Below are positions 17,636 through 25,500 of a DNA stretch of 64,000 nt, piece by piece. Source of the stretch: Streptomyces sulphureus DSM 40104 (lineage in GTDB: Bacteria > Actinomycetota > Actinomycetes > Streptomycetales > Streptomycetaceae); NCBI RefSeq assembly GCF_000381025.1, contig NZ_KB905818.1:62001-126000 (forward strand), in the 5' to 3' direction. The position numbers and the translations under genes were made by a program. The stretch's first letter is position 1; each line of letters begins with the position of its first letter. Below the pieces are notes generated by a model, which saw only the letters and a program-made list of their open reading frames with translations, was not told the origin of the DNA and did no database searches.

Positions 17636-18427
17636 ATGCCCTTCGAGCCGTCGGTCCAAGCCCCGTTCGCTGTCGCCGTCGACCTGGTCGTGCTCGCCGT
17701 GCACAGGTCGGCGCTGCGCACTCTCGTCGTGCGCCGCGGCGAGTCACCGGATCGAGGGCGGTGGGCTCTGCCCGGGGGATTCGTCGGGGCCCAGGAGGAC
17801 CTGGAGGCTGCGGCCGCCCGCGAGCTCAAGGAGAAAACCGGGCTCTCCGTCCACGTCGCCGGCAACGGCGACGCTGCGCACCTGGAGCAGTTGGCCACGT
17901 ACGGGGACCCCGGGCGTGACCCGCGGACCAGAGTGGTCAGTGTCGCCCACCTGGTGCTCGTCTCGGGGCTCGGAGAGAGTCACGAGTCGTATACCGGCGT
18001 CGTCCGGGGATCGGTTCTCGGAGATGCCGCCGGCGGGGAGCCGGAGGTGCGATGGGCGCCCGTCGACGAGCTGCTGTCGGCGGACTCCGAAATGCACCGC
18101 AGAAGCTCCCCCTCACTGCTCGCCTTCGATCATGATCGCATTTTGGCGGAAGGTGTCGATCGGGCCCGGGCAAAGATCGAGTACTCCTCGCTCGCCACCG
18201 CCTTCTGCCCGCCGGAGTTCACGGTGGGGGAGTTGCGCAGGGTCTACGAGGCGGTGTGGGGGGTCGCCCTCGATCCCCGCAACTTCCACCGCAAGGTCAC
18301 GGGTACGCCGGGCTTCCTCGTCCCGACGGGCGGCACGACCTCCCGTCAAGGTGGGCGCCCTGCACAGTTGTTCAGGGCGGGCGGCGCCACTCTGCTCAAT
18401 CCGCCGATGCTGCGTCCTGAGGCGTGA
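17636..18427 (+). CDS. NrtR-like Nudix-winged-helix regulator
   Basis: A 263-residue protein with an N-terminal Nudix fold (about 10-155) and a C-terminal winged helix (about 170-235, containing FTVGELRRVYEAVWG and the NFHRKV recognition-like helix), the architecture of NrtR repressors of NAD metabolism. The Nudix box runs from G48 to L70 (GX5E then REL-KEKTGL): one of the metal-binding glutamates of the canonical REUXEEXGU is Lys, which fits NrtR proteins that bind ADP-ribose-type ligands without hydrolysing them. Target genes are not visible here; the upstream neighbour is DUF4192 and the downstream one an ABC protein. Confidence 0.85.
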   Translation: MPFEPSVQAPFAVAVDLVVLAVHRSALRTLVVRRGESPDRGRWALPGGFVGAQEDLEAAAARELKEKTGLSVHVAGNGDAAHLEQLATYGDPGRDPRTRVVSVAHLVLVSGLGESHESYTGVVRGSVLGDAAGGEPEVRWAPVDELLSADSEMHRRSSPSLLAFDHDRILAEGVDRARAKIEYSSLATAFCPPEFTVGELRRVYEAVWGVALDPRNFHRKVTGTPGFLVPTGGTTSRQGGRPAQLFRAGGATLLNPPMLRPEA

Positions 18428-18534
18428 GCGGCGTCTTGTCGAGCGGTGTGAACTGCGGGCCGCGTTGCCAGTAAAGTCGGACATATCGCGTTATCTTTCC
18501 TGGGTGTGTCCTCCAAGCGCCCTGCGGAGAATCG

Positions 18535-20517
18535 ATGATCCAGGCCATCGGGCTCACCAGTACCCCTCGCCGCCGGCAGCGGCCGACCGTCGACGACCTC
18601 ACCTTCGAGGCGCGACCAGGTGCTGTCACCGTGCTCTGCGGGCCGGAAGGTGCCGGCAAGACGAGTGCGGTCGAGCTGATGTTGCAGCTCCGAGCCGGGC
18701 GAGGCGTGGCCCTCTTCCGTGGACGCCCGATGCACCGAGTACCGCAACCTGCCCGAGAGATCGGGATTCTGCTCGGTGAGGTTCCGGGGCACCCCGACCG
18801 GACAGCCAAGGGGTACCTGCGGATGATGGCCGCTGTCGCAGGCGTGCCAGGGGGACGTGTCGAGGACGTACTCGCCGTGGTGGACCTGGAGGGGATGGCG
18901 CGGCAGCGCCTCGGTGCCTTCTCGCGCGGCATGAACCGCCGCCTCGGGGTCGCGGCCGCCCTCCTCGGCGATCCGCACACGCTCGTCGTCGACGAGCCGA
19001 CGGCCGGTCTCCCGCCGAGAGAGGCGAGTTGGCTGCACGGCATCCTCCGCGGCTTCGCCGAACAGGGCGGCACCGTTTTCGCCACGACCGACGACCCCGG
19101 GGAGGCCGCGGCCCTCGCCGACCGTGTGCTCACCCTCCAGGACGGACGTCTGCTGGGCGACGAAAACGTTTCCGAGTTCGCGCAGACGCGGCTACGCCCC
19201 CACATCGTCGTCCTCTCCCCGGACGCCGAGCGGCTGGCCGGCATTCTCGTCACGGAGGCCGAAGCCGGCCAACTAGCCAGCGTCGGGGACCACGTCGAGG
19301 TTGTTCGCGAGAGCGAGAACCGACTCTCCGTGTACGGAGCGAGTTGCGCGTCGGTGGGCGACGCCGCCTTCCGCGCCGGTGTGCTCGTCCATCGTCTCGC
19401 CGTGGAGGGTCGCCTACCGCGGAAGGAACAGGCCGTCCCCGAGCACCTGTTGCGCATCCCCGATCCGGCCACCGGCGCACGCCGACCCAGCCTCCCCGAG
19501 GTGACGATCGAGACGAGATCGCCCGGAGCCCCCCGGCGAGCTGTCGCGACTGCGATGCCGCTGCCGACTTCGACCGTGAAATCCCTGCCGCATCCCGCGC
19601 GAATCGGTCCGGGTCCGGAGCCCGTCGATGCCGAATGCGAGGCACGTGAGGAGGAGGCCGCCGAGCCTCCGAGCCCTCTTCCGCCGAAGCTCCGAACGGT
19701 GCGTCCAGGGCCCGTGGCGCCTGTGCGGTACGAACTTCTCCGGATGTTCGGCGTGCGTATGCCCTGGTTGATCGTTGCGGCCACGGTTCTCGTGTCGCTC
19801 GCGCTCGGCGCGGGCGCCGTCACCTTCGACGAGGGGCTCCGCACGAACCCTCTGCCCCCTTTGGTGTCCGTCGTCACGGGATGGGCGGCCCCGGCGTACC
19901 TTCTGCTGCCGCCCACCGCCATCGCTGCCGGGATCCTCGGTGCGCTCTCCTTCGGCCAGGAGTTCCGTTTCCCGTCTGTCGCCCCCCAGCATCTGCCCGT
20001 GCCGCGGAAACTGGGCCTGTCGGCGGCGAAGCTACTCGTCTCCGCTGCCGTCGCGATCGGTCTCACGCTCGTCGTCGCGATCGTCAACGCCTCGGTACTG
20101 AGCGCCTGTTACGGCCTCGGGATCTTGGAGAAGCGGACACCCGTGGAAGCCGGAGCCCCTTGGTATGTCCAGCTTCCCGGGGTTGCCGCGCTCGCTGTCG
20201 GCTGCGCATGGGTGGGTCTCCTCGCCGCCGGGCTCGCCCGACGGACCGCCGCCGGGCTGCTCGCGCTCGCTGCGGTGCCGCTCGCGGCCACGGCTGCGGT
20301 GCGCAACGTCTTCGGTGTCGATCCGTTGGCCGCGCTCGTCAGCGTCCCGCAGCAGGTAGAGCGCTGGACCGAAGGTCCCCTGCCCGCCGGGTTGGAGCGC
20401 TGGGTCGGCGTCCTGCTGCACGTCGCCGCCCAACCGCTCGGCCAGGCCGTGGCTCTGGCGCTGACCGCCCTGCTCTGCATCTACGCGCTGACGGTTCTCC
20501 GCACCCGGGCCCGGTGA
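18535..20517 (+). CDS. ABC transporter, ATPase and ABC-2-type membrane domain fused
   Basis: A 660-residue single-chain half transporter. Residues 1-220 are the ATPase: Walker A GPEGAGKT (36-43), signature FSRGMNRR, Walker B TLVVDEP, and a DDPGE segment where the switch histidine region is expected. Residues 300-400 are a disordered proline-rich linker. About six membrane segments follow between residues 415 and 655. The signature motif deviates from LSGGQ and the switch region lacks an obvious His, so catalysis may be weak. An ATG at 18535 follows GGAGA. Substrate is unknown; it could export a small molecule or lipid. It lies between the NrtR-like gene and a FadR-type regulator with separate spacing of 107 and 198 nt. 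Confidence 0.85.
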   Translation: MIQAIGLTSTPRRRQRPTVDDLTFEARPGAVTVLCGPEGAGKTSAVELMLQLRAGRGVALFRGRPMHRVPQPAREIGILLGEVPGHPDRTAKGYLRMMAAVAGVPGGRVEDVLAVVDLEGMARQRLGAFSRGMNRRLGVAAALLGDPHTLVVDEPTAGLPPREASWLHGILRGFAEQGGTVFATTDDPGEAAALADRVLTLQDGRLLGDENVSEFAQTRLRPHIVVLSPDAERLAGILVTEAEAGQLASVGDHVEVVRESENRLSVYGASCASVGDAAFRAGVLVHRLAVEGRLPRKEQAVPEHLLRIPDPATGARRPSLPEVTIETRSPGAPRRAVATAMPLPTSTVKSLPHPARIGPGPEPVDAECEAREEEAAEPPSPLPPKLRTVRPGPVAPVRYELLRMFGVRMPWLIVAATVLVSLALGAGAVTFDEGLRTNPLPPLVSVVTGWAAPAYLLLPPTAIAAGILGALSFGQEFRFPSVAPQHLPVPRKLGLSAAKLLVSAAVAIGLTLVVAIVNASVLSACYGLGILEKRTPVEAGAPWYVQLPGVAALAVGCAWVGLLAAGLARRTAAGLLALAAVPLAATAAVRNVFGVDPLAALVSVPQQVERWTEGPLPAGLERWVGVLLHVAAQPLGQAVALALTALLCIYALTVLRTRAR

Positions 20518-20715
20518 GTAGCCCGACGGGGGCCCGCCGGAGAAGTCGTGGTGGACCCCCAACGGCCTTGCCAGAACGCGGAGATGGCGGCTGACCGTCC
20601 CTTCCCCGACCGGCGTCAATCGAACGAAACCCAGCGATCACCCTTTCGTGTGCTTTTCACCAAAGCCCTCAAGACAGCCCTCAAGCCCGTCCCACAGGCG
20701 GCCGACAAAGGATGC

Positions 20716-21672
20716 GTGACTACCCTTGCGCACTCCACGATGACCTCGGCTCGCCACACCAACACCGGCCTCGTCGGCCCTGGCGAGCTCGACCGCTACG
20801 CGTACGCCGAATCCTCCGGAGCGGCCCGTGCCACCACCAACGCGCCCGCATGGGACGGCGCAGAGGCAGACGTCAACCGAGTCGGCCGCCGCACCGCCGG
20901 TAGCCGCGGACGTGGCCTCCACGGCCAACTCGTCCAGCAACTGGGGCAGATGATCGTCTCCGGCGACCTCGGTGCGGACCGCCCGCTCGTCCCCGAGGAG
21001 ATCGGCCAGCGCTTCGAGGTCTCCCGGACCGTCGTCCGTGAGTCCCTTCGGGTCCTCGAGGCGAAGGGGCTCGTCAGCGCCAGGCCCAATGTCGGCACCC
21101 GCGTGCGCCCGGTGAGCGACTGGAACCTCCTCGACCCGGACATCATCGAGTGGCGGGCCTTCGGTCCCCAGCGCGACAGTCAGCGCCGCGAACTCTGCGA
21201 ACTGCGTTGGGCGATCGAGCCGTTGGCCGCACGCCTCGCCGCCGGCCGCACCAGGGACGAGACCCAGCAGCGGCTCGCCGACATGGTCGAGATCATGACC
21301 CAGACCCTTGCCCAGGGCGACACCCTCACCTTCTCGCGGGCAGACGCGGAGTTCCACACGCTCGTACTCCAGGCCGCGGGCAACCGCATGCTGGAGCACC
21401 TCTCCGGCATCGTTTCCTCGGCACTCCAGGTCTCGGGCGGCCCGTCGAGCGGCGGTTGCGACGTCTCGACGGAGGGGGCGCTCGCTCAGCACCAGCGCGT
21501 CGTCGAGGCGTTGGGCGCCGGCGAGGGCGCCGTCGCGGAGAGCGAGATGCGCCAACTCCTCGGCGGACGCGCCGAAACGGCCGAGGAGGCGGGCGTGCAG
21601 CCGGAGGTGGCGAGGCAGGCCGCAGGACAGCCCGGCGTCGACCACGTGGTTCCGCCGCCCCGCGAGCACTGA
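20716..21672 (+). CDS. FadR/GntR-family transcriptional regulator
   Basis: A 318-residue regulator. After a disordered N-terminal 60 residues, a GntR winged helix spans about 65-140 (LHGQLVQQLGQMIVSGDL, then FEVSRTVVRESLRVLEAKGLV), followed by an all-helical FadR-type (FCD) ligand-binding domain to about 300. The FCD metal/acid-binding positions include ELRWAIEP and AEFHTLVLQAAGN. The GTG at 20716 is preferred because AAAGGA lies 5 nt upstream; the ATG at 20740 is an alternative. It directly precedes hrdB but a strong terminator separates them. Ligand and targets are unknown. Confidence 0.88.
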   Translation: MTTLAHSTMTSARHTNTGLVGPGELDRYAYAESSGAARATTNAPAWDGAEADVNRVGRRTAGSRGRGLHGQLVQQLGQMIVSGDLGADRPLVPEEIGQRFEVSRTVVRESLRVLEAKGLVSARPNVGTRVRPVSDWNLLDPDIIEWRAFGPQRDSQRRELCELRWAIEPLAARLAAGRTRDETQQRLADMVEIMTQTLAQGDTLTFSRADAEFHTLVLQAAGNRMLEHLSGIVSSALQVSGGPSSGGCDVSTEGALAQHQRVVEALGAGEGAVAESEMRQLLGGRAETAEEAGVQPEVARQAAGQPGVDHVVPPPREH

Positions 21673-21733
21673 GCGCCGCCGCGTCCGGCGAGGCGGCCCG
21701 CGGCAGCCGCCCCCAGCCCGACTCCGCGGGAGC

Positions 21734-21765
21734 GGGCACCGCTCCGTGCGGAGCGCACGGTGCCC
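21734..21765 (+). terminator. Nested hairpin after the GntR gene
   Basis: GGGCACCG pairs with CGGTGCCC and encloses a smaller hairpin (CTCCG-TG-CGGAG). It is the first of two consecutive hairpins after the stop at 21672. Confidence 0.6.
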
Positions 21766-21766
21766 C

Positions 21767-21796
21767 CGGCCGCCCCACCTTCCGGTGGGGCGGCCG
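21767..21796 (+). terminator. Terminator of the GntR gene
   Basis: A perfect 13-bp stem (CGGCCGCCCCACC and complement) with a TTCC tetraloop, typical of Streptomyces terminators. Confidence 0.85.
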
Positions 21797-22158
21797 ATCT
21801 GCGCCCGGCGCGCGAAAGTGCGCCAAATCTCCTCAATGCGCGCCCCGCGGCATGAGGCGGGAGAGGCACCATGGAGCCGTTCCGCCTGATGCGGTCAGGC
21901 GCTGGGAGACGGGTGAGGTGGGATGGTTTCTTCCTTGTGACCGCATCTGTTGGGGTATGGAGTGTGACTCGCGCCACGCGAATTGGGCGTAACGCTTTGC
22001 GTGCCAGCGCGATGACTCAAGAGGTGACAGCCGCGGAAGGAATAAGAGGCCCCCGCACGGGGCTTCGGTCTGAAGACTCATCCCTCCACTGCTCAGCCCG
22101 CGCCGTCGGTTGATCCCCGCCGACGGTCCGCCGTTTCCATCGTTCCGAGAGGTTGTTC
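21797..22158 (+). promoter_or_regulatory. hrdB upstream region
   Basis: The 362 nt before hrdB hold no gene. A GGAAT at 22039-22043 (about) followed by 18 nt and GCT approximates the SigR consensus GGAAT-N18-GTT, and S. coelicolor hrdB is known to have a SigR-dependent promoter, but this match has one mismatch and overlaps a small GCCCC/GGGGC hairpin. TTGTGA followed by TATGGA is a second, weaker candidate. GAGAGG at 22147-22152 is the ribosome binding site. Confidence 0.4.
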
Positions 22159-23724
22159 GTGTCGGCCAGCACATCCCGTACGCTCCCTGCGGAGATCGCC
22201 GAGTCCGAGTCCGTGATGGCGCTCATCGAGCGGGGAAAGGCTGAGGGGCAGATCGCCGGCGATGACGTACGTCGGGCCTTCGAGGCTGACCAGATTCCGC
22301 CAACCCAGTGGAAGAACGTTCTGCGCAGCCTCAACCAAATCCTCGACGAGGAGGGCGTGACGCTGATGGTGAGTGCCGCAGAGGCGCCCAAGCGCACCCG
22401 CAAGAGCGTCGCAGCGAAGACCCCGGCCAAGCGCACCGCTACCAAACCGGTCCCTGCCAAGAAGAAGGTCAGCCCGACCCCGGCGGCGACGTCCGAGGCC
22501 CCCGCTGTCTCGGCCCCCGCCGACAGCGAGCCCTCGGTGGAGCCTGCCGAGAAGAAGGCGGCGAAGAAGGCCACGGCGAAGAAGGCCACCGCCACCAAGA
22601 AGACGGCGGCGAAGAAGACCGCGACGAAGAAGTCCGTGGTCGAGGAGCTCCTCGAAGGAGCCGAGGAGGTCATCGAGGAGCAGCCCCCGGTCAAGCCCGG
22701 AAAGCCCGGAGCCGAGGACGGCCCCACCGCGGAGCTGAAGAACGAGAACGAAGGCTTCGTCCTCTCCGACGACGACGAGGACGATGCCCCGGCACAGCAG
22801 GTCGCCGCCGCCGGCGCGACCGCCGACCCGGTCAAGGACTACCTCAAGCAGATCGGCAAGGTCCCCCTCCTCAACGCCGAGCAGGAGGTGGAGCTCGCCA
22901 AGCGGATCGAAGCCGGCCTCTTCGCCGAGGACAAGCTGGCTGCGGAGGACAAGCTCGCGCCGAAGCTCCAGCGCGAGATGGAGATCATCGCCGAGGACGG
23001 TCGGCGGGCCAAGAACCACCTCCTGGAGGCCAACCTCCGTCTGGTGGTCTCCCTCGCCAAGCGGTACACCGGGCGCGGCATGCTCTTCCTCGACCTGATC
23101 CAGGAAGGCAACCTCGGCCTGATCCGCGCCGTGGAGAAGTTCGACTACACCAAGGGCTACAAGTTCTCCACCTACGCGACGTGGTGGATCCGCCAGGCGA
23201 TCACCCGGGCCATGGCCGACCAGGCACGGACGATCCGCATCCCGGTGCACATGGTGGAGGTCATCAACAAGCTGGCGCGGGTCCAGCGGCAGATGCTCCA
23301 GGACCTCGGCCGCGAGCCCACGCCGGAAGAGCTCGCCAAGGAGCTCGACATGACCCCGGAGAAGGTCGTCGAGGTCCAGAAGTACGGCCGGGAGCCGATC
23401 TCGCTGCACACGCCTCTCGGTGAGGACGGGGACAGCGAGTTCGGTGACCTGATCGAGGACTCCGAGGCCGTCGTCCCCGCGGACGCGGTGAGCTTCACAC
23501 TCCTCCAGGAGCAGCTCCACTCGGTGCTCGACACCCTCAGCGAGCGCGAGGCCGGCGTCGTCTCCATGCGCTTCGGCCTCACCGACGGGCAGCCGAAGAC
23601 GCTCGACGAGATCGGCAAGGTCTACGGCGTGACGCGTGAGCGCATCCGGCAGATCGAGTCGAAGACGATGTCGAAGCTCCGTCACCCGTCTCGCTCCCAG
23701 GTGCTCCGCGACTACCTGGACTGA
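22159..23724 (+). CDS. hrdB: Principal RNA polymerase sigma factor HrdB
   Basis: A 521-residue essential group 1 sigma-70 factor. The GTG at 22159 gives SASTSRTLP, the HrdB N-terminus I recall, and follows GAGAGG; the TTG two codons upstream is not needed. Residues about 75-170 are a lysine/alanine-rich repeat stretch (runs of AKK-TA), followed by an acidic part ending FVLSDDDEDDAPAQQ. Region 1.2 starts DPVKDYLKQIG, region 2 contains LDLIQEGNLGLIRAVEKF and STYATWWIRQAI, region 3 HMVEVINKLARVQRQ, region 4 TLDEIGKVYGVTRERIRQIE. It directs housekeeping transcription, including most promoters predicted in this window. The lysine-rich region is hypervariable in length between species. Confidence 0.99.
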   Translation: MSASTSRTLPAEIAESESVMALIERGKAEGQIAGDDVRRAFEADQIPPTQWKNVLRSLNQILDEEGVTLMVSAAEAPKRTRKSVAAKTPAKRTATKPVPAKKKVSPTPAATSEAPAVSAPADSEPSVEPAEKKAAKKATAKKATATKKTAAKKTATKKSVVEELLEGAEEVIEEQPPVKPGKPGAEDGPTAELKNENEGFVLSDDDEDDAPAQQVAAAGATADPVKDYLKQIGKVPLLNAEQEVELAKRIEAGLFAEDKLAAEDKLAPKLQREMEIIAEDGRRAKNHLLEANLRLVVSLAKRYTGRGMLFLDLIQEGNLGLIRAVEKFDYTKGYKFSTYATWWIRQAITRAMADQARTIRIPVHMVEVINKLARVQRQMLQDLGREPTPEELAKELDMTPEKVVEVQKYGREPISLHTPLGEDGDSEFGDLIEDSEAVVPADAVSFTLLQEQLHSVLDTLSEREAGVVSMRFGLTDGQPKTLDEIGKVYGVTRERIRQIESKTMSKLRHPSRSQVLRDYLD

Positions 23725-23737
23725 GCGCCGAACAGCC

Positions 23738-23772
23738 GTGTGGGGCCGGAGGGATCACCTCCGGCCCCACAC
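23738..23772 (+). terminator. Terminator of hrdB
   Basis: A perfect 15-bp stem (GTGTGGGGCCGGAGG and complement) with a GATCA loop, 13 nt after the hrdB stop. Confidence 0.9.
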
Positions 23773-23858
23773 GTGTGCGGTCTCCGGATGCGGTGAACGC
23801 GACAGAGTATGACCCTGGGTGTTCACAGAGCTCCGTACAGTCAGGAGGCCGTGGCTCT

Positions 23859-24707
23859 ATGCACACCTTCCGCTCTCACCGCCCCCGCCGGCCGCTGTTG
23901 GCCGCTCCGCTACTGGCCGCGTTGACCGGCGCGCTCCTCATACCGCAGACGGGCGAGGCGGCGGCCAAGGACCGCATCGTGGTCGGAGGCCAGGAGGTGA
24001 GCACGGCGCAGCATCCCTGGGTGGTGGCTCTGTCGAGCCGCTCGGTCTTCGGACCCAAGCGTTCGGGGCAGTTCTGCGGCGGCGCCGTCGTGGACGCCCA
24101 CACCGTCGTCACGGCGGCCCACTGCCTGAGCACCAAGGTTCTGGGTGTCGAGCACTCCGAGGTCCGTGACCTCAAGGTGATCAGCGGACGGACCGAGATC
24201 AACGGTTCCGCGGGGGAGGAGCTTCCGGTGCGGAAGGTCTGGGTCAACCCGGAGTTCAACGGCAGCAGCGACGTGGGGGATCTCGCGGTGCTCACCGTGG
24301 ACAAGGGGTTCGCCAAGGACGCCGTGGTCCCGATGGCTGCGGAAGGTGATGCCGCGTACGCGCCGGGCACCGACGCCAGGGTGTACGGCTGGGGGGACAC
24401 GACGGGCGAGGCCGACTACTCCCCCTCGCTCCGCGCCTCCGACGTACAGGTCCTCTCGGACAGCACCTGCGAGCGCGCCTACACGAGCGGTGGCGAGGCC
24501 CGGTACAAGGCGCAGTCGATGCTGTGCGCCGGTGTCACGGGCGGCGGCCGGGATGCGTGCCAGGGGGACAGCGGTGGCCCGCTCGTCGCCAAGGGGCGGC
24601 TCGTCGGGCTGGTCTCCTGGGGGGCCGGATGCGGGGAGGCCGGCCAACCCGGCGTCTATACGCGGATCTCCGCCGTGCTGGCGAAGATCAAGGAGCAGAG
24701 CTCCTAG
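23859..24707 (+). CDS. Secreted trypsin-like serine protease
   Basis: A 282-residue S1 peptidase. The ATG at 23859 is preceded by GGAGG and starts a signal peptide (RSHRPRRP then a hydrophobic run LLAAPLLAALTGALL, cleavage probably near GEAAA). The mature chain begins close to RIVVGG, the trypsin N-terminus. The catalytic triad is visible: His in VVTAAHC, Asp in GDLAVLTV, Ser in GDSGGPL. Asp in RDACQGDSGG sits at the bottom of the specificity pocket and suggests cleavage after Lys/Arg. Three disulfide pairs are likely (cysteine at FCGG and AHC; CERA and MLCAG; CQGD and GCGEA). It is probably extracellular and is transcribed alone between two terminators. Confidence 0.95.
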   Translation: MHTFRSHRPRRPLLAAPLLAALTGALLIPQTGEAAAKDRIVVGGQEVSTAQHPWVVALSSRSVFGPKRSGQFCGGAVVDAHTVVTAAHCLSTKVLGVEHSEVRDLKVISGRTEINGSAGEELPVRKVWVNPEFNGSSDVGDLAVLTVDKGFAKDAVVPMAAEGDAAYAPGTDARVYGWGDTTGEADYSPSLRASDVQVLSDSTCERAYTSGGEARYKAQSMLCAGVTGGGRDACQGDSGGPLVAKGRLVGLVSWGAGCGEAGQPGVYTRISAVLAKIKEQSS

Positions 24708-24720
24708 CGATCGGACGCGC

Positions 24721-24762
24721 TACGGGCGGCCGCCCCCGGTGGCTGGGGGGTGGCCGCCCGTA
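24721..24762 (+). terminator. Terminator after the protease gene
   Basis: TACGGGCGGCC pairs with GGCCGCCCGTA, with an inner CCCCC/GGGGG extension and a short loop. Confidence 0.8.
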
Positions 24763-24844
24763 GGTCCGGCTGTGCCGGTCCGAGCTCGTCGGATGCGCGG
24801 TCACGGACATGCGGGGCACGCCGCACGTCCGGTCGGGAGGAGCC

Positions 24845-25072
24845 TCAGCGCTCCTCTTCGCCTGCGGAGGGAGTCGCGGTGAGCTTCTCCGTCTCGTCCT
24901 GTATCTCCGCGGCGACCTTCTTGAGCTCGGGCTCGAACTTACGTCCGTGGTGGGCGCAGAAGAGGAGCTCGCCGCCGCTCGTGAGCACCACGCGCAGGTA
25001 GGCCTGGGCGTTGCAGCGGTCGCAGCGGTCTTCGGCCGTCAGCGGGGTCGCGGGGGTCAGAACTGTAGTCAC
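24845..25072 (-). CDS. DUF7455 zinc-ribbon-like small protein
   Basis: A 75-residue protein conserved near hrdB in actinomycetes. CDRC (C17, C20) and CAHH (C39, H41/H42) form a likely zinc-binding centre in a strand-rich core (QAYLRVVLTSGGELLFC); the last 30 residues are a charged helix (EPELKKVAAEIQDETEKL). Its function is unknown; small zinc-ribbon proteins next to sigma genes can bind RNA polymerase, but no evidence shows that here. It is divergent from parE with a 428-nt shared upstream region. Confidence 0.85.
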   Translation of the reverse strand: MTTVLTPATPLTAEDRCDRCNAQAYLRVVLTSGGELLFCAHHGRKFEPELKKVAAEIQDETEKLTATPSAGEEER

Positions 25073-25500
25073 GTCGCCTCTTCTCTAGCTCGACGAGCTG
25101 TCGTACCTGGGTCAACATCCAACCAGGCCGAAAACGTTCCCGGTGTGGCGCAGATTCCCGAGATTTTTCCCGGGCGGCCGGGATGTTGCCGGGTGGCGGC
25201 GAATGGCCGTTGTGCAGGTGGGTCCGTATTCACACTGTGTGCGGTTGTCGTGCTGCGTGCAGTTGTCCGCCTCGGAACCACGACGTCGTTGTTCATGAGG
25301 ACGTGCCCGGAGCCTAGACGGTTCATGCCCCCTTGGGAACGTGATGTACGCGTCACGAGACGGGTTCTTCGAACAGGTTATCGAGGTTGGGCTAGCATGG
25401 CGTCTTCCTGGGTGGCGTATCACGCAGTGTTCAGGGGCTCGGTACCCTCTGACCCGGTAATCCAGCCACCACAAACAGAATTCAGCGAGGAGCGAACCGC
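25073..25500. other. Divergent promoter region between the DUF7455 gene and parE
   Basis: No gene is evident. TAGCAT at 25393-25398 is a possible parE -10 with a weak -35. An inverted repeat CGTGA-N8-TCACG lies at 25340-25357 and could be a regulator site. The parE ribosome binding site GAGGAG lies just before 25501. Confidence 0.4.

Noticed and set aside
22153..22158. TTG start two codons before hrdB GTG
   Set aside because: The GTG at 22159 gives the known HrdB N-terminus and correct spacing to GAGAGG; TTG would be too close to the ribosome binding site.
25340..25400. SOS box near parE (CGAAC followed by GTTATCG)
   Set aside because: The second half-site does not match GTTCG and the spacing is wrong.
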